Source: Rhizophagus irregularis
Taxonomy: Eukaryota > Glomeromycota > Glomeromycetes > Glomerales > Glomeraceae
DNA length: 64,000 nt
Direction of reading: 5' to 3'
NCBI RefSeq assembly: GCF_026210795.1
Contig: NC_089431.1
Span: forward strand, 3,968,001 to 4,032,000
Part shown: piece by piece, positions 44,118-55,229 of the stretch
How positions within the stretch are numbered: the first letter of the stretch is position 1
How the letters are laid out: each line of letters begins with the position of its first letter
Position numbers and translations under genes: made by a program
The notes under the pieces: generated by a model
Told to the model about the DNA's origin: nothing
What the model saw: the letters and a program-made list of their open reading frames with translations, nothing else
The model's database searches: none

Positions 44118-45378
44118 TAATCATAACCAAACTAATTTATTATTTTTTCATTTGTTTTTATTTACATTTTATTTATTTATTTTTATTTTCTAGTTGCAGA
44201 TATTTTTTTTAATTTCTTTCCATTTTTTTTTTGTATTAAAAAAAAAGTTCATATAAACATTATATATTACGATATAAACATTTATCACGCATTTGGTCGC
44301 ATTGTACTTATTTTTATTCATTAAACCCTTAAAAAAATAAGAAAAAAAAAAGATTATTTATAAATTTAACAAGAGACGGAGTGGCGAATATTTTATTATA
44401 AAGTAATTATTTAAAAAAAAAATTATATCTATTTATCCGTGTACATTCCAATCAACTAATATAATCCTTAATCGGAATTTTTTTTTTTTTGATTATTAAT
44501 TCATTTTTTTTCAAACTGAAAAAAAATTTTTTCTCCTTTCTTCTTTCGGTTTAGTTTTTTTTTCAAACCGAAAAATTTGTTTTTTCTCATTCTTTTACCA
44601 TTTAGATTTAACCGATTTCTTTCTTTATCCTTTTTTTTTTCTTTCAATTTTTTCAATAATAACATGTAGAAAGATGATTAAGATTTTCAATTAAATTGAA
44701 CGCTGGATAAATAGTTTGATTTTCATAAAAATCAAAAAAATTGATATTTTTACAATATTTTATAATTAATTGATTAAAGAAATTGTTGATTTAATAATAG
44801 ATTATTATAACCAAATCCATATCCGAAATTCTCTAAATAATCACCAGATTTTTGAATAATAATTTTAATTCAAAAAGTTTAGTTAAATTAATAATTTATT
44901 GAATAAAATTAGTATCAAAAGAATAATAATAAATGGAATAAACAGATTTCTTTTTTCCTAAGTTGATTATAAGTTTAAAATTGACGTAATATAAAATAAT
45001 AAGAAATAATTAATTAATTAATAAAATATTTGTAGTATTTTCATAATATTAAAGTTTTTTCAAAAACACTTCTAAAAAATTACAATTCCTAATTAATCCG
45101 CTACATTATTCTAAAAATTATTTATTATTTATATCATTCTAATATTATAAATATAATTTAATACATATTTTTTGTTACGTCAGCAATTATACCTTATCTT
45201 TGTGGTTGTTTCCGTATTTATCTATCCCCTAGGTAATATCACCCTACCGGATTACAAAAGCCACGTTAGTCGGTAATTATTACCATATTAAATTCCTAAT
45301 TATAAACAAAAAACTTCTTTAATTTACTTAGTATTACATTATAATACTAAATCTTTCTATTTAAAAAAACTCATTGGT
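44118..45378. other. AT-rich region ending at a Helitron-like terminus
   Basis: Homopolymer-rich, with no gene. It may be the interior of the Helitron whose 3' end lies at 45407. No 5' terminus was identified. Confidence 0.35.
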
Positions 45379-45408
45379 CCCGGTGCGAAGCAACGGGTGA
45401 CAGCTAGT
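45379..45408 (+). mobile_element. Helitron-like 3' terminus
   Basis: CCCGGTGC-GAA-GCAACGGG (45379-45397) forms an 8-bp hairpin with one mismatch. Six bases later comes CTAG (45404-45407) followed by T. A short GC-rich hairpin about 6-12 nt before CTRR-T is the hallmark of Helitron 3' ends. The GC content contrasts sharply with its surroundings. The element would extend leftwards, towards the decayed histidine kinase. The 5' TC end was not located. Confidence 0.5.
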
Positions 45409-46018
45409 TTAAATTTAAAAATATACTTTAAAATTTATTTAATAAAAACGCGTTCAGTTTACGTTATTAATATAATAATGTAATGAGAAATAAAAAAATA
45501 AAAATAAAAAAAATAAATTATTCAAATTACAAACTAAGAAATCTTGAAGAAAATCTCATCAAGTCATAGTGTTTAAATAATTTACTATAAGAAAAAAAAA
45601 TCAGGTGTAATAATGTTATCTAATTTATACTATAAATCATCCGTATCTAAATATCTAAAAGAAAAAAAAAATATTACATTAAATTTAGTAATTTATGGTA
45701 AACTTTAAACATTTTAAAATAATTCTTACTGTCAGGAAGTTCCAATTCGTCTTGTTCATCTGAATGAAGGTTAGGATTGTTATGAACTTTATCTTCGTCT
45801 ATCAGCAGATATAAATTAAAATTAAAAATCAAAAAATACTGTAGAATAATTTTAAGAATTTAAATAATTGTTTTACCATACCATCATCATTGATATGAAG
45901 TTTCTTTATTTGCTGTTGCATTGTTTCAATCTTAAAATCATTTTGAATACCTAAATAAATTAAATCATGTCTAATATTAATAAAATTATAATAAAATTCC
46001 AACATAGTATAAATTATT
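45409..46018. other. Intergenic 3' of the kinase gene
   Basis: AT-rich. A minus-strand frame at 45829-46029 overlaps the last kinase exon out of phase and is not supported. Confidence 0.35.
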
Positions 46019-47932
46019 TTACTTGCCATTTTTTGAGTTTCTTTTAATTATATTGGATAACATTTTGCTGCTAACTAAAAAACCTTAAATATAAGTTATT
46101 CATTCATTTGATTTATGTTAAAATAAAATGTAATACAATTACCTTTAAATATGCTATTTATTTCTGAAGTACTAATTTTCTTACTACTTGATTTATTAAG
46201 ATCATTAACTAAAAAAAGCCAAATAAATCAATAAATAATGCTTCGTTATATAATATTCAAATGTAACTTCACTTACTATTATTAGGAATATGAAAATTAT
46301 ATGATTTGTTACTATGAAATTCTAAAAAAAAAATAAATATTATCATTAATTTTTATGGATTACAATTATATAAGAAATTGCTTAATTTATACCTGCTTGT
46401 TCTTCTATTATTATTTAAATTAAAAAAATAATATATTATTAATTTAATATAATTAATTAATAGTCTTTTTAAACAATTAATAATGATTAATATAATACCT
46501 TCTGTTGCATTTTTTGGTTTAGGAAGATTATCAAATTGATGAAGTTTACTTGTAAATAGTTTACTACTGCTTGTATAATTTTCCATTTTAAAATTATTAT
46601 TTTCTTCTGGTCGAGTTAATGATTCATTTGATTTACTTTGATAAAATAAATTAATTTCTCTCATTTTATTCGCAAGTGTAAAAATGTCAGGTCTTTTTGA
46701 TGGATCAGCATCCCAACATTGTTTCATTAAATTTTTATATTCTAAAGGAGTTCCTGGTAAAATTTTTGGTCTTATGCCATTAACAATATTCATTGCAAGA
46801 TCATAATCATGTTCATAATTATTAAATGGTGGTTGTCCAGATGAAATTTCCCACATAAGTATTGCAATACTATAAATATCAGATTTAAAAGTCTGTTCTT
46901 TTCCAATAATAACCTCGGGTGCTATATAAGGAAGATTTCCATATATACTTTTTAATGGTTTATCTGCAGGCCCACAAAATCCAAGATCACTTATTTCAAA
47001 GTTATCCTTCATAAATAATATATTTCCAGAATGCAAATCTCTATGAATTGCATTTTCAAAATGAATTCTTCCAAGTGAATGTGTTATATCAGTAATAATT
47101 TGAATTCTTTCTTTCCATGTAAGTTGATTATGATTTTGTTGTAAATACTTTCTTAAATCTGTATCCAGTTTATTCATTACAAGCATATAATTTCCATTTG
47201 ATGGATCTTGTGTTAATCCATAACATTGAACAATTTCATTCCATATATTGCTTATTTTTAAATGTGATCTGGCCTATAAGTAAAAATATAATTAAAATTT
47301 AAAATATTATTAATGAAATTTAAAATATTTTAAATTCAAACCTCTTCAAACCAATTTTGACTTGCATTTTCAACATTTTCTAATTTTTTAAGTACTACTA
47401 TTTGTTCTCCATATCTTTTTAATTGTTGTTCTTTAGAATCCCATTCAATAAAATGTCCATTAATCCAATTTCCTGTATAAATTTCTGAAAATCCACCTTT
47501 TGCTAGGTATTTAATATTTTTAAAATTATTATATGGAATCCATTCTGGTATTAGATGTGGTGCAAGTGTTTTCATTTGACATTCTTGTATTAAATTATTG
47601 ATCATATCATTTCCAGATGTCCAATTTGAAAATTTTGCTTTTAAATAATTTCGAACACAAAGTTCACAATATGTTGTAGCTAAACATTTTTGGTTACAAT
47701 TTTTACAAATTCTTTTTGTTCCTTCATTATAAACAATCTTTTCTTCATCATAAAGTTTAGTTATTATTCTTATTGCTTCAGATTTTTCATTTTCTGTAAG
47801 TGATTCATCATCAAGAAGTGTTTGTTTTTGAAATTCATGTCGTTTGTGCATATCATTATGATCATTGTAATCTAATAATGCATATGCTCTATTAATTGCA
47901 TTATTAATTAATTTATTTTTACCTAATGACAT
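46019..47932 (-). CDS. Protein kinase with Cys-rich N-terminus (514 aa)
   Basis: Six exons: 47342-47932, 46499-47273, 46393-46404 (12-nt micro-exon), 46277-46321, 46143-46208, 46019-46074. They total 1,545 nt = 515 codons with matching phases. N-terminal helical segment 1-70; Cys cluster CKNCNQKC...CELC at 76-92; a 'FSNWTSGNDMINNLIQ' linker typical of this fungal kinase family. Kinase domain: Gly loop KGGFSEIY (145-152), Lys182, HRD at 274-276 with Asn281, DLG at 293-295, APE at 315-317, and the DADPSKRPD C-lobe motif. All key residues are present, with Leu replacing Phe in DFG. The C-terminal tail is polar and low-complexity. Probably cytosolic, TKL-like. Substrate unknown. Confidence 0.9.
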
Positions 47933-48024
47933 AATAAAATATGTTATAAAGCTTTAAAATTCTTTTAAAAATATGAATTTTGAAACAAAAGGGCTGAGTC
48001 GGTGTCGGTTATCGACTCCGAAAT

Positions 48025-48037
48025 CCTTATATAAATT
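48025..48037 (-). promoter_or_regulatory. TATA-like box of the 46-48 kb kinase
   Basis: On the minus strand AATTTATATAAGG lies about 95 bases before the ATG. Between it and the gene, GAGTCG and CGACTC (47996-48018) form an inverted pair with an 11-base spacer. Confidence 0.45.
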
Positions 48038-48039
48038 AT

Positions 48040-48655
48040 TTATTTTGTGTAACCCAAATGAATGTTACATTGTTACAATGTTACATGAACAAATCGTGGC
48101 AACATTATAAAATGATCGGCACTGCGGATTACGAGGTAGTTAGTATAGTTAGTAATTCCGGAATTCTTTTGAGTACTAGTGATTAACTTCTAATCTCAAT
48201 GATTCTTTCCTAGTTCAACTAAAAATCATTTAGATTAAAATTGTATTAAGTTACAGTATGGAAGTAAACTGTAAGTCGAAATAAAATTATAAATGATGAG
48301 AAAGTATGTCTAGTCATAAATATTCTTCAGATATTATATGCACTATTTATGTATAAAAACATTATACAATTTTCTTTAATACACGTACTCTGAAGTAGCC
48401 ATAATAGCAATAGTTAGAGTTGTCACTGTTTACCTTACCGCACTAATACCCTCAATACATTAAATAATTTATAAACATCAGCTTATTTGTTATTATAAAT
48501 CAAATTTAAAATTTTCACATGTCAATTCTTTATAGTACTATTTTTTTAGGATTATTTCAGGATTTTCGATAGTTGATTAGTTAATTAGTTTATATCATAA
48601 TTTGATATTATATCATAATTTGACAATTTTAAATTCCTTCATAACCCTTAAACTA
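48040..48655. other. Intergenic, AT-rich
   Basis: Apart from AATGATCGGCACTGCGGATT (48111-48130), which resembles 12435-12456 upstream of a BTB gene, nothing was recognised. Confidence 0.35.
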
Positions 48656-48659
48656 ATTA

Positions 48660-49192
48660 TTTTCATTATATTTTCATCCTTTGCATTATAAGTTACCAAA
48701 GAGAGTGGCTTTTTGGTACACGATTTGTCAAAATTGTAAGAATGTACTCCAATTCATCTGGATATAATTTATGTAATTTTGATCGTGCACAAATTAGACG
48801 ATACAATATTAGTTCGCTTAATTATTAATACTTTCTAAATATTGACAGTCAATTATTAAGAAATATTTTAAATATTTCCAATTCGTTATAAATTCTTTCC
48901 TTTGTTTCAAGAAATTTATTAATTTCTCATTTTGGAAATACACCTAACTTTTAAAATTTGTAATATTGAAAAATTTTATAAATTTATTCTTATAATACAA
49001 AGATAATTCAAGTTCTTGTAAATTTGAAAATTTTATGATAGATGATAATGGAATACTATTATATCGACGAATATTTAATTTATTTAAAGTATTTGAAAGT
49101 TTCGTCATTAGAAAAGGAAATACATCTCTCATTGAACTATAATAAAATTCTTTAAATTTTAAATTTTTTTGAGTAATAATTAAATCTACCAA
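48660..49192 (-). pseudogene. F-box/LRR protein remnant
   Basis: The minus strand at 48944-49192 encodes leucine-rich repeats of the type common in fungal F-box-like proteins: TKLSNTLNKLNIRRYNSIPL and IIKFSNLQELELSLYYKNKF. Further downstream (about 48930-48680), broken frames read NELEIFKIFLNN and LYPDELEYILTILTNRVPKS, matching the C-terminal LRR part of that family. The F-box itself is missing and several stops interrupt the frame. F-box/LRR proteins recruit substrates to SCF ubiquitin ligases. This copy is dead. Confidence 0.6.
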
Positions 49193-50554
49193 TTATAATT
49201 TGTCCGAAGCTTTAGCTGAGGACATTTACGGTTGGACTCTCTTCAATCTCTTCATGCAAGGTATGTTTGTCCGCACCCAAATAATTTAAGGTATTTTTAT
49301 TTACTATGACTAATAATAATATATTACTATCAGTACCAAAAAGAAGAATTTTATATATAATAATTTATTCCTCAAAATTTTCTTTAAAATCCCATTGTAT
49401 AATTCTCTTAAAAATTTAAATCAAAGTATTATTCACATGTAAAGTTCGTCTCCTTCAATCATATTTCATTCATTTATTGACCATCTTATTAATATAATAC
49501 AAAAGAGAAGGCTACAACTTCAATATAATAGTTACGGTTAATTATTTCAAAACTTTATATTGTATATTTATTGTTAATTTAATAAATTATTATTAGCGAA
49601 ATATTTACATGAGATGAAACAACTTTTTAAATTTCGATGTTTTCCGAAAAATTTCATTACGATTAGTTTTAGTTATAACGTCTCGTTGTTTATTAATATT
49701 GTCATTAATGATTATATCGCTATATCTTTAAATTATTAATGATTGGTCAATTTAAGTTTAAGAGTCCTTGATTTAAATTTTTTTCTAACCAGTTTAGTAA
49801 ATTTATATTATTGTGGTCATGAAATTGTAAATATAGTATAAATAAAATTATATATAGATATAATTAATAACGAATAAAAACTAGTAACGGTATGAAGAAA
49901 TGTCTAATATTTATTTATTGTAAAGAACATTAATAAATTAAATAATAATAAAGTTCATATTATTTACAATGATAAAGTACAAGAAATTTTCGGTTTGTCA
50001 TATGATTATCACATTAAGTTACATAACATTTCTTGTAAAAAAACAAATAATTCTTGGTAAAATTTTTCGGTAAGTAATTTCCGACGAAATTATAAAAGTT
50101 TTCGGTAAAATTCAACGAATATGTTTAGTTAAATGCACTCAAAATATTTCTAGAAAAATAATTATGTTACACGTTGAATGAATGAACGTTGCAATCGTTA
50201 CATCCTTGTACCTAAAGTATCCCGGAATTCCGTTCGTGAAGAATATCGGATAAATATCGGCAATGGTTAAATTATGCTTGATCGACCATTCGAATTACTC
50301 GAATTACGAAAACACCATCTAACTCAGTCATAAAGTTTACGTTTCGTTTGTTTTCTTGGCTATGATTTTTTTTTCTTATAAATAAATCCATTAGAAAAAT
50401 GTTTCTTGATTTTTTCAGAACAAATTTAAGATAACATTAAAATATATTAGAAAATTATTCAAACAATTTTTAAACATCATAATAATTTTTTTAAATTTCT
50501 AATTTTTTAACGTTAATAACGTTAACTAATTCGTACCTTCACGTGTTAGATTGA
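49193..50554. other. Intergenic, AT-rich
   Basis: No gene recognised. I searched for the missing GxGxxG-coding 5' exon of the FAD monooxygenase and did not find it here. Confidence 0.4.
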
Positions 50555-51870
50555 TGGCAAGGATATCATATAGGATTATCCAATTATGGAGCTCAATCTC
50601 TTTTAAATTGTATTCCATCCTCAATCGCTGCAAACCTTCCAAAAGCAATGCCAAATCTAGTTCCTGATGTAGAAACTCATGGAATAATTATCACTGATCA
50701 GGTAGGAAATGTTCTACTTGCTCCTCCAACTAAACCATTTAAAAATGTTTACGAACTTGCAAAAATATCTCGTGGTCTATCATCAATGATCACTTATCGT
50801 GATAGACTTCGAGATGTTTTATTAGAAGGTGTACCAGTAAAATGGAATAAAAAATGTATTAAATATGTGGAAACTCAAGAAGGTATTTGGGTATTTTTTG
50901 AAGATGGTACACAAGAATTTTGTAATATTTTAGTTTGTGCAGATGGATTAATTCTCCAAGTAAGTTTGTCATTTAATTGAAAAAATTATGGACATTACAT
51001 AAAAATATCTACTAACATTTTTTTTTTCTTTTATTAGTACGAAAACAAAAATTACCCGAATTACAAATTGTTAATTATGGAATAACTCATGTTGGTGCAG
51101 ATATTTCTATACCTAAGCATCTTATGGATAAGGCAAATAAAATTCATGGAAATGTTTTGGCCCGTAAAACTCTTGGAACAAAAGGAGATTCAACATTTAT
51201 GATGACACGCTTAATACCAATCAAACAAGAACAAAATGATGAAAAAAATGAACCTCATTATAGAGCAACATTAGTTTATTCTTATCCCTCCGAATTGGAT
51301 AATGTTGAATCTGAAAAAGTTAAAGTTGATGATAATGATCCTTCATCAGTCATCGAACATGTTAAACGATTAATTCGAACATTAAGACCAGATTGTACTT
51401 TAACTAATTTATTGTTAGAATTATGGGACTTGGCACCTAAAACAATTCCAAATGATCCAATAAAGTTTCCATTTAAAACTTATAATCCTATACAACGAAG
51501 AATGATGCGAGATATTGATCCAATGTCTATCAAATCATGGTCAAGTAGTCGAGTTGTATTATTAGGAGATGCTGCTCATTCTATGAGTCCTATATTAGGA
51601 TTAGGAGCAAATAATGCTATTCAAGATGCTGACAAACTTTCTCAAGCATTACTTAAATATAGTGATGATAATATTTCTTTTATTGAAGAATATGAAAAAG
51701 AAATGTTAAAACGAACATCTGCTGATGTATTAAAATCTAGAAATGTCACGTTTATGACTTCCACACCACTTGGACCTTTTGGCGTTATTATTAGAGACAA
51801 CATTTTAAAGGTTATAAACGTTATGATAAACTTTTATAGTTTTGCAGATAACTTAATTTTCAAGAATTAA
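50555..51870 (+). pseudogene. FAD-dependent monooxygenase, 5'-truncated
   Basis: Open from TGG at 50555, after an in-frame TGA. It reads QGYHIGLSNYGAQSLL, then the active-site domain (ISRGLSSMITYRDRLRDVLL), an intron at 50960-51037, and a second exon to 51870 with the FAD-binding GDAAHSMSPILGLGANNAIQ motif. The family (PHBH/UbiH-like flavoprotein hydroxylases) uses NAD(P)H and O2 to hydroxylate small molecules. The N-terminal Rossmann GxGxxG segment (about 50 residues) is absent. A one-base deletion in the 'ADGINSP' stretch (near 50945) puts the two exons out of frame. It is therefore a pseudogene, although both remaining exons are otherwise well preserved. Confidence 0.75.
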
Positions 51871-53638
51871 AAAACTATTAATATTATTATTTTTAGAATT
51901 TTAGAATCATATGCATATACATGATATATAAGTACATATAAATTATATAAAATATATAGATAGAACAAATACTATATTTATTATTATTAGGATTATCAAG
52001 AATAAAGAGACATTTTAAAATAAATAAATCTAAACATTTATATATGTCATAACTTTTTTTTTTCTTTAATTTTTTATATTATAAACTGAAGTGGCAATTA
52101 TCTTTCTATTCTAACTACATTTTTATTCATTGGAATTTTTGCATGCCTCCTGTATATTGGTTCTTGCAAATATAACTGATCTTTTCACATTATTAAAATT
52201 TTTTTCTTATCCAAATAAATAATTTTTGAATCTTGATATATTTTTCTAAAACTGTTTTTTCTTTTCAAAAATCAAATTGTATAATCAAAATATAACTTTG
52301 TTTTCCTTGGTTAAAAAATGTTGACACTTAAGTTACATTTTTCATTAAATGTTGTTAATTTCAATAAATTATATGTGCTTTTTTCAAATATAAATTTTGT
52401 CCAAAATTAGCAGCGAGTATTTGTAAAATTTGTAACTTAAACTCGATACTGGGAAATAATATTATTGCAGGATGTAGCACCGTACAATCGGTAATTACCT
52501 ACTGAATGATATGCCGTCAGATTATTTATGAAAAGTTTGTACTTAATTAATAAAATTTCCTTATTTTTTATAAAAAAATAAAATTTTTTCCAACATTACG
52601 TCGACGGATTATTTTATATCGTAAATATTTAAAATAAGAGTAAACTATCGAATTAAATATGACGTTTAATTTTAAAATTACCAAAATATTTGTTTATATA
52701 CCTTTTAAATTGTATTGAGCTAATAATTATAAATTCTTGAGATATAAAATACATGAAATCTTAGACATAACAGTGAGTTCCAGTTTTTTCATGCGACAGA
52801 GTTTAAAAGACAAAAATAAAAATTTCAAATAAAATTGATTAGCAATTAAAGTTACTATAAAAAAGGTAAAATCCTGTACAGTAGTATCTGCCCATCCAGG
52901 TCACAGGCTACTTTGATATCGTCCAAATGTATTTTCATCTATTATAATATTACCTTATAAAATCTTTGATCCAATAGATTTCATATGTACATTAAAGTAT
53001 CTTTTTTAAGTTTTATTACATTGCAATTATCTTTAACCTATTTGCTATTCCTTTTTATAAAATTGTAATTGAATTCAATATCAATAATTATTGTAACTCT
53101 AAAGTCTCAAACAAATATAAAATATTATGTTCAAATTTACAAGTGGAAAAGACCCTGTAATCGCATATCTGATATAATCCGTTGTCATTCTCTATAAATT
53201 AATAAAAAAGTTGTATATGATTCATTATAATTTAGATTATTTTATAGTTTGAAAATAACAGTCATTTATTCTAAATAAACCCAAATCAGTAAATTATCAA
53301 GAATTATTGTAAATATTTTTATATATCGTTACTTGATATTAAATCATTTTAAATTAATAACATGATTATATATGATCGAAATTTTATTTAATAAAAAATT
53401 TAATATAATAATAAATAGATAGTAATTTGTAAAAAATTGTTAAAACGAAAAAAAAGTCGATGAAATTTGCTCACAATAACAATAACACGCAAAATATTAC
53501 TTTCAAACTAAATAGTCTGATCGAAAATCACCTCTCAAAATATATTTTTTAACCGTTAGATTTACTATTTTAACCTAAAAATAGAGAATAAAAATCAGGG
53601 TTTAATTAATATACGTATGTTTAAATTTGCCATCTTTA
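51871..53638. other. Intergenic, AT-rich
   Basis: The 3' ends of the monooxygenase pseudogene and the convergent kinase gene face each other here. No gene, RNA or element ends recognised. Confidence 0.4.
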
Positions 53639-55077
53639 TTAAATTTCATTAATTTTCAATCGAGAAATATCAATTTGTAAAGATTCTATTTAATAAAATA
53701 TATTAATATTTTTTATAATTTACATATTTACAAAATTATTACATTATTTACCTGAAAATTTTTCACTAATTATGTTATCATTTTGTTCATTGTAATAATC
53801 ATCAGAATTTTTTGGTTCCGGAAGATTATTAAAACTAAGTAATCTACTTGTATAAATAGCTTCGGAATGTGTTTCGTATGATGAACTTGTCAAAGGCATG
53901 CTACTAGTTGGTAGACTATTATTGATTTTTTCTGCTTCTATAATTTGTTTTTGTAATTCTTCTTTATCTCCATAACACCATTTATATAAAATATTTTCAA
54001 TTTCTACTGCTTCCGGTCGATTTATTGGATTTGCATCCAAGCATCTTTTGACTAAATTCACAATCAATTGGGGCACTTTAATATTACTAAATCTTGGTCT
54101 AAGTCCTTGACAAATTTTTATTGCTAAATTTTTGTCATGGCTTACATCATGGTATGGAGGTAGTCCAGAAATTACCTCATACATAATTATACCAAAACTA
54201 TAAATATCAGCAGCTTTATTATAATTTTGTCCTCTTAAAACTTCAGGAGCAATATAAGGTAAAACACCATATATACTGATTTTTGGGTTTTCCGATGCAT
54301 TATAATCTGCAGGTTTGCATAATCCCATATCAGTTACCGTAACTTGAGATCCAAAACTAAGTATATTACCAATATGTAAATCTCGATGAATTAGTTCTTT
54401 TTCATGAATACTTTGAAGACCGAGTGTAATATTCCATAAATATTCTAGCTTAGTATTCCAAGATAATTCATGATAATTTTTATCCAAATAAGCTCTTAAA
54501 CTTCCATTCTCCGCATATCGCAAAACCATCATGTAATTTTTTGTTTCTGGGTCTTGTGTAATTCCATAAACTCTAATAACAGAAATCGTTTTGTATTTTC
54601 TAGTCTTAAAATGCATTGTTATCTAGATATACATTTTATAAATCCATAAGTAAAAATCGCAATTTAAAAATTTCATTAAATTAAGAAATTAGGTAATACC
54701 TCATTGATAAATTCTGATGTAACATTTTCTGAATTATTTAAACTTTTCAGTGCTACATACTTATTGGACAAACTTCGTTCCCAATTTTTATTTATATTAT
54801 CCCAACTTTTAATATATCCATCAAACCATTTTGCTCTATACACTTTTCCAAAACCGCCTTTTGCAATATATTCAATATCATATAATTTATTGTAAGGTAT
54901 CCACTCTAAAACTTTCTGATAATTAGTTGCCGATAATTGAGTGTCTTGAATAAATTTGTCAATATCGTTATTACCACTAGTCCAATTTTTAAAATTTTGC
55001 TGAAAATTTTTTCCATTACATGCTTTACACCATCCATATTCATTTTCTTTTTCACATTCTTTACATATATAATCCAT
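53639..55077 (-). CDS. Protein kinase with Cys-rich N-terminus (431 aa)
   Basis: Three exons: 54700-55077, 53752-54622, 53639-53685. They total 1,296 nt = 432 codons, in phase. The N-terminus has two CxxC pairs, C5/C8 and C17/C20, likely a small zinc ribbon, then 'NFKNWTSGNNDIDKFIQ'. Kinase domain: KGGFGKVY (73-80), Lys111 (VALKSL), HRD at 205-207, Asn212, DMG at 224-226, APE at 251-253, and PINRPE near the end of the domain. The tail ends SESLQIDISRLKINEI, closely resembling the tail of the kinase at 14.6 kb. Complete catalytic set. Signalling role inferred. Its promoter has a transposon inserted about 150 bp upstream of the ATG. Confidence 0.92.
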
Positions 55078-55221
55078 AGCTCAGTAGATAAATAAGAGCT
55101 AAATGTTGCGGTGAAAAGGATTTTTTTCAATTTATGCATGCACAACATAAGTGTAATACAGATCGACAAAATGATTCACTGTTTGTTTCGTTTGTTTCGA
55201 AATACTAAAACTGGTTTAGTG
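55078..55221 (-). promoter_or_regulatory. Short upstream region of the 53.6-55.1 kb kinase
   Basis: A TATA-like GCATGCATAAATTG lies at about 55126-55142 on the minus strand, some 55 bases before the ATG. The region is cut short by the hAT-like insertion starting at 55230, so more distal elements have been pushed 2.2 kb away. Confidence 0.4.
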
Positions 55222-55229
55222 GTCCTAAC

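Noticed and set aside
45829-46029. 66-codon minus-strand frame downstream of a kinase
   Set aside because: Overlaps the last kinase exon out of phase, and has no recognisable domain.
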